Positions 39,867 through 49,602 of a stretch of DNA of 64,000 nt are shown one piece after another. The notes below the pieces were generated by a model, which was not told where the DNA came from, searched no databases, and saw only the letters and a list, made by a program, of their open reading frames with translations. The stretch's first letter is position 1. Each line of letters opens with the position of its first letter. Source of the DNA: Anisakis pegreffii (lineage: Eukaryota; Nematoda; Chromadorea; Rhabditida; Anisakidae). The stretch covers positions 28,434 to 92,433 of the forward strand of contig JAPYMA010000348.1 in the NCBI GenBank assembly GCA_035041965.1, in the 5' to 3' direction. The position numbers and the translations under genes were made by a program.

Positions 39867-42025
39867 ACATTATCAGCGCAATAATTCACTGTTATCCCGT
39901 CAAACGAAACAACAACAAACGAACTGGGATATGCATTCAGAACTAGTGAATAATGTAGCAGGGTGTCATTGTGTAACTCATCGAATCGACATAACTCTAT
40001 TATGTAGACGGATAGGATAAAAACTTAATGAATAGTTACAGATAACTTCACTTCTCTTCAGCAGTAGACACCAGCTGCGTTCGTAATACAATTGAATAAG
40101 GTGAAATTCTACCATTACTCCTCCTCATTCATCCCGTATATATTCATTGTATCGTCTCTCTCTTCATCAAAACGCATCTTATTTTTACTCATTGTCGTCT
40201 TACACGCTTGCTTACGTTGTAAAAATGTTAAGATATTATCGTTTTGCGTCTTTCTATTTTTGTTCCATCCTTCGTCCTCTTATCCATCCCTGTTTCTTTG
40301 TGTGTAGCCTCACAATCGCCATAAAAGTATGAGCGTTTGCCGTTTCTGCTTGTTGATCATATCTCTACTCTAGTTCTAAGCATAATTAGTCGGCCAGGCC
40401 ATTCAAAGGTTGCTTTGTTCAAAAGTCAAAGATAAAAGTTTGTTAAGGTGATAAAGGCTTGACTCATCATCTTACTGAACGCACACACCTGTCTGTCTGT
40501 CTGTCTTCACCAATCGACTATTAATTCTCACCAGTCACTGATATTATTCCTCTATCCGAAATCCATGAGCCACGCATTGTTATTTCTCGTTGCTTTCGTC
40601 CAATTTTTTAGCGAATGTGTGTTGCTCGTAAATATAAATTTGAAAGTTGGTTTAAGATTTCAGTTTTGATTTCTTATGTTTGCATATTTGTAAGTTGTGT
40701 ATAGTCTTGTTCTTGTATTGCTGCACATCGGTTTTCAGTGGATCTCTTTTTACGGTTCAGTGTTATTATTTCTGTTCATTTTTTCGATCGATAACTTGAT
40801 GTCGCGTTGCTGCTTTTATTGTATGCAACGTGCTCATAATCATCATCCTTTGCTTTCAGTCACAGTGATTTTAGGGCATTATTCATTTGTGCACTATTGC
40901 AGTTCATAAACAGTTGAAGAGTTTAAGCATAAATGCTGTGAATTGAAAAACTGAAAGTTGTTTTGCAATGTCGACTAGACGGTGTTAGGAGAGCAAATGT
41001 AATATTAATAATGGTAATAAAGGTTGATTTGTGAAATCAATTGATTGTCGTCAATGCGTATTTTGATTGTTATCGATATAATGAATCTCATTTATATGAT
41101 AATTGTTATTGTGATTAATTGATGCGGTATGTTTTCAATTAAAGTGATGATGATAGTCATCAATCATAAAAAAGAGGGAACCTTCGAATTCCATCTATCG
41201 CTTAGGTGTTTGTGTGTGGTTAGTTGTTGACAGTGTTCATCAGCCGTATTTCATGTTGTATTTTTAGTTAGCTGTTAGTCGGGTGGAAAAATCATAAACG
41301 AAGCTTACGTTGACTTACAATTCATGGCCGTAATTGCTGAAAGTTTGCTTGAGTGGTGTGTTCTGATTTAATGTTAACGGTATTTGCTTTTATGGATGAA
41401 AATAAATGGACTGTGGACTGGACTGTAGCAGTGAATGACAGACATGAGATTGGTTATTACTATTAATATTATGCGCTTGATTATGACTGATTACTATTCA
41501 TTTTATTCATATAAATACTTTCATGGTGATTATTGTTTTATATCAACGTAAAACAGTAAACTGTGTTTTTATGATAAAGCATTCGAGAGATTCTTCAATA
41601 TCAATTCCAATCTGCACGTCAATATATCAGTATATAGATATTATATGTAATATCTAATATATATATTATAATATATATAACATATATTATATATATACTT
41701 CTATATTTTTTTAATTGAATGAATATTTGTTTTATGTTGATTTGCAATTGTTCATGAAAATTTGAGTGGTTTTCGTGCAAGAGTTGTCGAGCTGTATGGA
41801 GTGATTAAATACAGCTGTTGGACAGATGGCTAGGTGTTATATGGTGTGTTGCTAATGTTATTGATAATAATTGTTGGCTAAGAGAATGTGTGTTGGTGAG
41901 TTCAACAACTATGAAGGGTAATCGAGTTGATGGTGAATAATGAATTGAGGTGAATTAACTGAATTCATCAAAGGTGTTTTCGATAGAGCAGCAGAGTGAG
42001 CACCAGTGGAATCGAATTCGAACGA
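39867..42025. other. Intergenic between macoilin and CHMP2B
   Basis: Macoilin 3' UTR and spacer. It contains an AT-only palindromic tract (about 41627-41700). No exon recognised. Confidence 0.45.
41627..41700. repeat. AT-rich palindromic tract
   Basis: A 70-bp stretch of nearly pure A/T with nested inverted repeats of ATATTATAT-type words, able to form hairpins or cruciforms. Confidence 0.6.
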
Positions 42026-43084
42026 ATGTCGTGGTTCAAGAAGAAAACAGACCCCAAAGGTACAATGGTAGTCAATGTATAATCGCTGATAGTCTTACGT
42101 TGTTTGGAAGTAGAGAATTTTAGAGCGAAGAATTGCTAGCTGTGTGAATTTTGTTCGGTATTACTCGATTTTAGAGGAGAGGCGTGCAACCGAACGTGCC
42201 GTAAGGCAAACGAATCGTGAATTGGATAGTGATCGAAGAGCACTGGAAAGAAAAGAGAAGGAATTGGTGCGTTTATGGTTGGTTGGTAAATACGAATGGA
42301 ATATTACTGCCGTAAAAATGATTGAGTTGTTGATTTGTAACAGATGAGCATGAATTTTTGTTCAGGAGTTAGAAATAAAGAAACTGGCCAAGTTGGGTAA
42401 ACGAGATGCATGCGCTGTACTTGCTAAACAAATTGTTCTGCTTCGTAAACAGAAAGAGAAGAGTATCAATATCAGTGCAAAAGTGAATGCGATTGACGCA
42501 AAGAATAGGTAGTTTAGAGTGTTTTCGTTGATGTTTGTATAATAGCCTTGTTGTGTTCACTTGTTCAGTTCACAGAAATGCCTTTTTGAAGGCATTTGCA
42601 AAGTATGGCAAAGGTGGCTGATGTAGTTGGCAAAAGCGCTGAAACAATGAAAGTTATGGAGAAGCAAATGCCTGTCGATAAAATCACGAAAGATGTACGC
42701 GATCTTGCAGCTGCGCAAGAACGGTTTGATGTCTGTGATGAGGTATGAATGTGATTAGTTGTTGTTAACGATTCATTCAATGACCTTTCATTTGACACAT
42801 CTCATTTTCTGTTGTTACAGATGATCACCGAAAAACTAGATGAAATGCTAGACGAATCTGGCGATGAAGCAGAAGAACAAGCAATTATTGACGAGGTTCT
42901 TGACGAAGTTGGTATCGATATTAATGCTCAGGTATGGCATTTCATTAAAACAACACCTTCGTGCATTTCATCTAATCATGTGTATTTGTTTCAGCTCTCA
43001 AAAGCGCCTAGAACTCCAGCCACGCTCACATCCGTTTCAGAAGGAAGTAAAAATGTTGCCGATGTTACTGCACTCAAGAAATGA
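42026..43084 (+). CDS. CHMP2B: ESCRT-III subunit, CHMP2B-like
   Basis: Charged multivesicular body protein that polymerises on endosomal membranes to drive inward budding and fission. Six exons: 42026-42059, 42175-42266, 42366-42508, 42592-42742, 42821-42931 and 42995-43084, giving 206 residues. The N-terminus MSWFKKKT is a basic membrane-insertion helix. Helices alpha1-2 show REL-S-RRALERKEKELELEIKKLAK and VLAKQIVLLRKQK, the latter close to CHMP2B LAKQLVHLRKQK rather than CHMP2A. The acidic helix includes DEMLDESGDEAEEQAIIDEVLDEVGIDI. The protein ends ...NVADVTALKK without the usual C-terminal MIT-interacting motif (E-I-x-x-x-L-x-x-L). A poly(A) signal AATAAA lies at 43254-43259. The acceptor before 42592 is TTTTGAAG. 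PCBD follows on the same strand after 704 bp. Confidence 0.93.
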
Positions 43085-43788
43085 TTCATTCACCCAACGA
43101 TCGCAACTCAGAACGTCTAATTTTTATTGTTAAGTGAATCATTATAGGTGTTGTTCATTAATTCCACATCACTTACGCTCAATCGCTTGTATAAATCAGT
43201 GAATTCACATATGTGTTATATCTGCATTGACTCGAAAACATTTACTGTAAATGAATAAAGGAATATTCATAATATTGCAATCGGTCTTTCGTACCTGCAT
43301 CCGATCATCTGTCAGTATTCTAATATGGAATGAGTATCAAACATATGGTTGCCATCTCCGATATTTCAACCGTTAATTTCGCGTGTCCTCATAAATATCT
43401 TATTATTTGTTGGGCTTAAATCTTTCAGCGTTACTAGTCATGCGTTGCTTGATATAATGATCAATCATCATAAAAATTCATGAATTATATGTGAATCATT
43501 GGAGAGTAAGAAATGGCGAAATGAAGTGAAATGAAATATTTTTTAATTCTTTGAAGGCGATAATTGGGTTATTCACCACATCAGTGAGGTGTGATAATGG
43601 TATAATAAGAGAGTTTGATAGGATTAGAACGAGTAGGTTGTCGTTCGATGTTATTGACCATAACCAACGAAACTGCGTGCACCTAGGAATTATTGATATG
43701 GTGTTATTTGTTTCATATTCTAGCCTCTATTAAGAGAACAGTGTGTTTGAAAAATTGTGTATGCATCTTTTCACAAGAGCGTCTCTCA
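43085..43788. other. Spacer between CHMP2B and PCBD
   Basis: CHMP2B 3' UTR with AATAAA at 43254-43259, then about 500 bp without recognised coding sequence. Confidence 0.4.
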
Positions 43789-44588
43789 ATGGTTATGCAA
43801 CATAACGCACTTGAACGCCTTATATGTTTGTCAAGACCTGTTCTATCAAACATCAAAGCATATTCGTTCATTAAATCACCGAAGATGGTATGAATTTTAT
43901 GTTGCTTACTCAATTCTTAATTGTTCATTTGAGAGGCAATTCTTACTATACTCCCCGTGATTGATTATGCAGAGTTTGGATGCAACTCAAAGAAAGCAAT
44001 TATTAGAGCCGTTACTTTCAAGTGGTTGGTCAATGGTTGAGGGTCGTGATGCTATTAAAAAACAATTTCTTTTCAAAAACTTTAATGAGGTATGAGATGG
44101 TTCTTTTATTTGTCAACTTTCATCAGTTGATTTGTTTGAATTTTGGCATTGAACCGTTCTAATCTTACCGAATGCATTACACGTTCAGAAGTTCGATCAG
44201 CTTTCCATACAGATCAATGTGTAGATATGTATCTAAACGAAAGAATGTGTTTCTTCACCGAATACGATTGTTTTGCAGATTAATCCAAAACCTGATACTG
44301 CACATTGTTTGTAGGCATTGGGTTTTATGGTTCGTGTAGGACTACAATCTGAAAAGTTGGATCATCATCCGGAATGGTTCAATGTTTACAACAAGGTGTG
44401 AAATCATTAATGATATGCCGTCAATTTGATCTGATACTCATTCGTCCGTATTACATATGTAATCATGTTTCTCAACACCGCCACTTTATTTTCAGGTTGA
44501 CGTTACCTTAAGCAGTCACGATGTGAATGGTCTTTCAGAACGCGACATCAAATTGGCAACATTTATGGACAAAGCGGCCACTCATTAA
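43789..44588 (+). CDS. PCBD1: Pterin-4a-carbinolamine dehydratase (PCBD/DCoH)
   Basis: Dehydrates 4a-hydroxytetrahydrobiopterin to regenerate the cofactor of phenylalanine, tyrosine and tryptophan hydroxylases. Four exons: 43789-43887, 43973-44089, 44315-44395 and 44496-44588, giving 129 residues. The core is complete: [51 protein letters not shown] and NGLSERDIKLATF. The HHPEW histidines are the catalytic pair. The core is about 100 residues, the normal size. The first exon adds a 33-residue N-terminal extension rich in R, K and S with no acidic cluster, reminiscent of a mitochondrial presequence as in PCBD2. This could also be untranslated if initiation is internal. AATAAA at 44719-44724 is the likely poly(A) signal. 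Confidence 0.94.
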
Positions 44589-44976
44589 CAATAAGATATT
44601 CGTGATGAATTCATGAATTGATGTTATTTATACGATTGATGATTTATTATTCGTTCATAATATTGCATCGCTTCGATTCATTTTGCATTGATTGACGCGT
44701 AGCACTCACTTATTTGCCAATAAAAAATACTGTTCGAAATCTTTTCAAAAGATTTTCATGTGAAATGAATTTTGCAAAAAAAAAAAACAAAAACACTCAC
44801 TTATTCAGTTGAATTGGATATCGTTTCTCGATGTTATCTGCCATGCTTACTGCACTGACTATTCGTTGCAATTGGAACCACGATAGGTAAACGGGTGTTG
44901 ATTTGTCGATTCATCCATATTATACAACAGTTTTAAAACAATCGTTTGTAAATAGCGAACTTTTCTTTCACAAATC

Positions 44977-45132
44977 TCATTCAAGAGAGCTGACCATTTT
45001 TCTTAGCGGTGTACCAAATCGCTTATTGCTTACATAGTGTTTCTCGGTGTGATCATAACTGTCCCAAGTCATGTTCATCCTATCCATTCCTCTTTCGAAG
45101 ACTTCCTTCCACACTGGAACACTTTTGTCCAT
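44977..45132 (-). CDS. Unidentified small ORF with protein-like composition
   Basis: A 51-codon frame, ATG at 45132 to TGA at 44977, encodes a charged, low-repeat sequence with WKEVFERGMDRMNMTWDSYD and ending FGTPLRKMVSSLE. The composition looks like a folded or helical cytosolic peptide rather than random AT-rich translation. A pyrimidine-rich acceptor-like site TTTTCTCGAG sits about 13 bp upstream, so it could be either a complete small gene or the last exon of a longer one. Family not recognised. Confidence 0.35.
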   Translation of the reverse strand: MDKSVPVWKEVFERGMDRMNMTWDSYDHTEKHYVSNKRFGTPLRKMVSSLE

Positions 45133-45473
45133 AATCGATTCATCTCCTCGAGAAAACGGACGATTTGGAATGGTGAGGCATAATCAAAAAAAGGGAGCTT
45201 AAGGAGATAGAGGAGTTACAGAGGAACGAAATGGTTTTGGCATGAGACGAGAGGATGATATTGTAGAGCGCGTTTCATTGGAAGATAATGGGGGTTGCTC
45301 AAGAGTTGGAAGTGTTCCATGTGCAGCAGAAAATTCTGCGAAAGGAAAGGGTTTCGCAGGGATAAGGGAGAGGGGGGGGGGAGGGGTTACTCGGAGGAAG
45401 TTCTCAGAAAAGAATTATTCTGGTGCGTTTGTCGTGATTTAAAAATGGATCACTTGTCCCATCATTTGTAGGT

Positions 45474-45609
45474 GCGTCCTAATCAACACAGCTAAGGGGT
45501 TATTCATGCGTCCTAATCAACACAGCTAAGGGGTTATTCATGCGTCCTAATCAACACAGCTAAGGGGTTATTCATGCGTCCTAATCAACACAGCTAAGGG
45601 GTTATTCAC
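45474..45609 (+). repeat. Perfect tandem repeat, four copies of 34 bp
   Basis: Four adjacent copies of a 34-bp unit starting GCGTCCTAATCAACACAGCT begin at 45474, 45508, 45542 and 45576, identical except for the final base. There are no spacers. The lack of divergence suggests a recent expansion. Confidence 0.97.
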
Positions 45610-45810
45610 CGAGTTAGCTCACCTATAAAGACCAATAAAGGGTGCTAAAAAGAAATAGTGCTTTATTATTGGTCATTGTTGACAGAAGGTTGAGATTTCG
45701 CATTGCCTCTGTCACAGAGTATAAATGTTCGAAGAAAATCTTCATTTCATGAATCGTATACTCTGATCGAGAGTATGCCACAACATATCTGAAGTTGTAA
45801 GCAAATTCAA

Positions 45811-46236
45811 ATGATAGAAATTAATTCACATCCGAAGTCGAGTGATGCCGTTAAAACTAGAGTTGGGTCGGTTTTCGGGGGGGGGGGCTCTCGACCGCAA
45901 ACGAAAACGCCTATTCAGTGTCGAGAAATATTACTGAAAAAATCGGAGCCCACCGAAAATCAGTCACGGCTTCCAACCGCAATCGAAAAGGCTTGTTCGG
46001 TCGGTGGTAAGCGAGCCACAAATTTCCTTGCCACTGACCGAAATGGAATGGGGCCCACTTTCGGGGGCATTCGACAGCAACCGCAAAGACTTATTCGATC
46101 GGGGACCTCGGCAAACCGAACCGCAATCACTACCAATCGACAACCGACCGGTGCTCAATTTTTGCCTGTTGAGGAGCCTCCCGCAAAAATCTTGTGCTTC
46201 CCAACACTAGTTAAAACCACACCAAAGAGATCATAG
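45811..46236 (+). repeat. GC-richer degenerate minisatellite with an accidental long ORF
   Basis: ACCGCAA-centred blocks (about 45893, 45974, 46076 and 46123) share words such as CGCAATCGAAAA and TTCGGTCGG at 80-100 bp spacing. A 141-codon ORF runs through it, but its protein is irregular, lacks known domains, and crosses a G9-10 run at 45879-45888. I read it as a degenerate repeat rather than a gene. Confidence 0.45.
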
Positions 46237-46400
46237 CTTTTTCGTAACATAGCCAGGCCTCCTCCTTTTGTCGTAGCTGTTCTATTGAAACAGAAAACTG
46301 AATTGTGAACGCAAAAGACAATGGGTAGTATGGAATTATTCCACTCAAGCAAGTTTCACTCAAACCTATTATGTCTGCGAAATCGAACCCTACTATTCAT
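46200..46400 (-). pseudogene. Endonuclease-domain relic of a non-LTR retrotransposon
   Basis: On the minus strand, from about 46385, the frame reads FADIIGLSETCLSGIIP, the APE-type endonuclease block (normally DIIGLSETWL). After a frameshift near 46290 it reads FCFNRTATTKGGGLAMLRKS, matching the downstream R.DR....GGGVAI block. The conserved glutamate of ETWL is retained, but the copy is frameshifted and truncated at both ends. Confidence 0.65.
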
Positions 46401-46448
46401 TCCAAGATAAACAGTTTATTTACAATTGAACAGTACACCAGTAATTAA

Positions 46449-46473
46449 CTGATGGTGGCGTTAGTGCCGAAAC
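46449..46473 (+). other. Hammerhead-like motif beside the endonuclease relic
   Basis: CTGATGG, then a short GGC...GCC hairpin, then GAAAC. This is the same arrangement as in the palindrome at 63.3 kb, with G in place of the conserved A9. It is probably a decayed relative of that motif. Confidence 0.4.
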
Positions 46474-46479
46474 GGTCGT

Positions 46480-47240
46480 AAACAATCTGGTTATCTGGCT
46501 GTGTTCTTACTGCTTCCATTATCATTATCGATATTGTTTATTCTTATTATACTATTATTATCATTTTCAGCATTATTATTATTATTGTTATCATCATTAT
46601 GTTTTCTGAAATTGATATCAGCAAAAGTGCGAAGCTCACATCGCAAGAGAACCAATGTGACTTCTTTGAAATATCACCGTGAGCATGTATCTGAGGAAAA
46701 GGGAAAAATCAATTTGAGTCCCCTGTCCACTGTTTAAAATCCTTAATGAACACGGCCTAGATTTCCCGTCAGCTTATGAGATTAACTTCAACTTCATCTT
46801 GAAGCTTTTCTCTTGTCCAGATGTGAACAATTTTTTTTGTTCGGAAAGAAACCCAAACCTGACCATAAATCTGAGAACAAATTCGATCTATTTTATCATA
46901 TTCACGTATTCTCTTGGATAACTAATCCTTCTATTTACTAGCAATCCAATGGAATTAACATGCGCACAAACAACATCATGTGAATGGAGCGAATAGTTTT
47001 TTTTTGTGAACGAGCGATTTTAAAGCCACTCAATACGCAATCATTTCGTTGGTGATTCCAGATTTTCAGCACATTATTGTCGAGTGCTTCGAGTTGCATA
47101 TCTGAATGAGAAGTGAGGAATTTAATCGACAACGTTGTGGTGTCTGATCAGTGTAGTTTTGACCGCATAAAGTTTATGAACATAATTGCAGCTGATTAAC
47201 GAACAGTAGAGGATTACGTTCGTGGAACAAGATCTAAAGA
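46480..47240. other. Intergenic upstream of eIF2 beta
   Basis: Contains TTATTA-type low-complexity sequence (46520-46605) and the probable eIF2 beta promoter. ATTGCAG ending about 47192 could be a trans-splice acceptor. No exon seen. Confidence 0.4.
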
Positions 47241-48723
47241 ATGACGGACGATGATTTGGTAATTGTTTTGCTGCTTTGTGTTTGCGTTGAGCTTTGTGCT
47301 CATTGCGGAGTTCGTTAATGCCAGTTTATATCAATTGTGGAACAAAAAAAAGATTGTTTCAGTGTTCTGAAAGTTTACAGGAGCTCAATTTGACTGGCAA
47401 GAAGAAAAAGGCGAAGAAACCGATCAAAATCGATGATGTGATTCCTCCACCTGATGCAGATGGGAATGCCCCTGCTCCTGAAACAGGTCAGTTAACTTCA
47501 TCCGTGAGTTTCTCGTGAGCTTATCAGTTTCGGCAGGACATGGTGACGTATGAAATAGAGAGGCATTTGGCTGAAAAATCAACACGTTGAAGTGCATCGA
47601 AGTTACTCTGAATTCCGCAATGAAGCAGTCGAGTAATATATATTCTTTGCAGAAGAGTTGATTCTTGGTCCAAAAAAGAAAAAGAAAGCGCCAAAAGTTC
47701 CTGTTCTTGATGATGCACCAAAGGTAATTTCATCCTCTTAAATATTTTCTAATTTTTCACGAAGCTTGATTTGCGATCGACTACTGGATGTATACTTTAA
47801 AGGCACAAGAACCAGCGCCTTATGCGGAAGGTATTGGTATGATGAATCTGATTGATGCATCCAGCGCATGGCCAGATTACACGTACGAAGAACTGATCGA
47901 TATGGTTTTCGGTATCATGAGAGAAAGAAATCCGGAATTTGCAGCTGGAGAAAAGAAAAAATTCATTATGAAACCTCCACAGGTTAGTCAGTAAGTTGAT
48001 CATTTGCACATGCTCATCAATAACGATTCGGTTAATTATTGTTTGTGTAGGTAGCACGAGCTGGAAGTAAGAAGACTGCATTCGCGAACTTCGCTGAGAT
48101 TTGTCGTTTATTGAAGAGGCAACAGAAGCATGTACTGCAGTTCTTGATGGCCGAGTTGGGTACAACGTAAGTGTTAATTGATTCGTTTTTGTTTAGTTCA
48201 AGTTTAGTGTGGGAACGTTGAGGGGATGATCGGACTTTCCTTTATTTTAATTTGATCGTTCAGTTTTATCGTTTTTTTAATCTTTTGCCAGCGGCGTATA
48301 TGGAATGTTTGCTCGTTTTTTAATGCTTGATCGAAAATTGTTTCAGAGGTTCGGTCGATGCAAATAGTTGTCTCATTGTGAAAGGTCGTTTTCAACAAAA
48401 ACATTTCGAAACCGTGCTTAGGAAATATATCAGTAAGTTGCGATGTGTTTGAAAAGATATGTCTTGCTTAGAATGCTTGTCAAACCGTAAATACTTATGT
48501 GATGATTTACTGAATGCTGGTTGAAATTGTAGAGGAATACGTGACGTGCCATACGTGTCGTTCATCAGAAACCGAACTAACGAAAGACACACGTCTATTC
48601 TTTTTGCAATGTCACACTTGTGGAAGTCGATGTTCTGTGGCTGCCATTAAGAGTGGCTTTACGGCTATGGTCGGCAAACGCGCTGCATTAAGAAGGGCTG
48701 CCGAGGCGACTGCTGGAAAATAA
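47241..48723 (+). CDS. EIF2S2: Translation initiation factor eIF2 subunit beta
   Basis: Part of the eIF2 heterotrimer that brings initiator tRNA and GTP to the 40S subunit. Seven exons: 47241-47258, one ending 47486 (starting 47381 or 47363, both in frame), 47653-47723, 47803-47982, 48051-48166, 48347-48432 and 48533-48723, giving 255 or 261 residues. It has two lysine boxes (GKKKKAKK and [10 protein letters not shown]) where vertebrates have three; these bind eIF5 and eIF2B-epsilon. Then come [21 protein letters not shown] and [11 protein letters not shown], a conserved helix-turn domain, [10 protein letters not shown], and a C2-C2 zinc ribbon (CHTCRS...CHTCGSRC) near the C-terminus. The start exon has only six codons (MTDDDL). 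It is convergent with SLC25A46, 879 bp downstream. Confidence 0.96.
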
Positions 48724-49602
48724 ACACCGACTTCACTTTATCGTCAGTCATTGAACGTGATTTTATACTGTTCGTTTCGTTTCTCTAGAAACATGAAAAT
48801 AATTTGCTTTCACATCGGTTCACACAGTTTCAGTGGATCCATTTGAAACTCCCTATACCAACGGGATCACTTTATCTTGGTTTTTCGTCTGTCGTCATAT
48901 TCCGCTTATTGATTTGATGGGTTCTTCGTGGAATTTGCGAATTAAGTTATGTATCTGAGTTGTTTTTGTTTCACTCAACTGGTTACTATCTTCTCTTTTC
49001 TATTGAGAAGCTGAAGTGTTAATGGAGTTTAGGGGGTGAGATTTGAAAATTTTTATTTGTGATCAATCACTCTTTTTGTTGTTGTTACTTATATGTGGAA
49101 TGAAAAGTGATGAGGTCATATAAATCAATCTTTTGAAACATTTATGTATGCGCCGCTTAATATTTCTATTAACTGCTCTTCATTCATACATCAACAATCG
49201 ATCGTATCGTTTCTGAGGGAAATATGATTTTATTTTCTGATATAAACAGGGAAGAGAATGACTTGAAATAAATCAATTATGATCACCACACACAATGCTC
49301 AACCGAATCCAAACAAATGGCTACAATTTACAAATTTGCTGTGAGAATGTTGAATGGAAACCAATTAAGCAGCAATTTTGACTATTCAAGAACAACAACG
49401 ACACACTACTTCATATGTGCACATGCAACACACTAATAAATTTAATGTATTCATCTAACGGTACACTTATCTTTCTTGTTTAAAACAAAACCAAACACCA
49501 AGCGAAGCAGCAACCCAAAAGCACTGTTTCAGTTGAATTGATGAAATATTTTGTGTGAAATACTCGACGCATAACCGCCGATCCCATAACGGCTCTGATC
49601 AA
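48724..49602. other. Convergent 3' spacer between eIF2 beta and SLC25A46
   Basis: 3' UTRs of both convergent genes. No other feature seen. Confidence 0.5.

Noticed and set aside
45474..45609. CRISPR-like regular repeats
   Set aside because: The repeats are directly adjacent without spacers, and the DNA is eukaryotic.
45811..46236. 141-codon ORF
   Set aside because: It runs through a degenerate repeat and a G homopolymer. Composition follows the repeat, not a protein family.
46501..46737. 78-codon leucine-rich ORF resembling a membrane protein
   Set aside because: The hydrophobic run comes from TTATTA microsatellite sequence.
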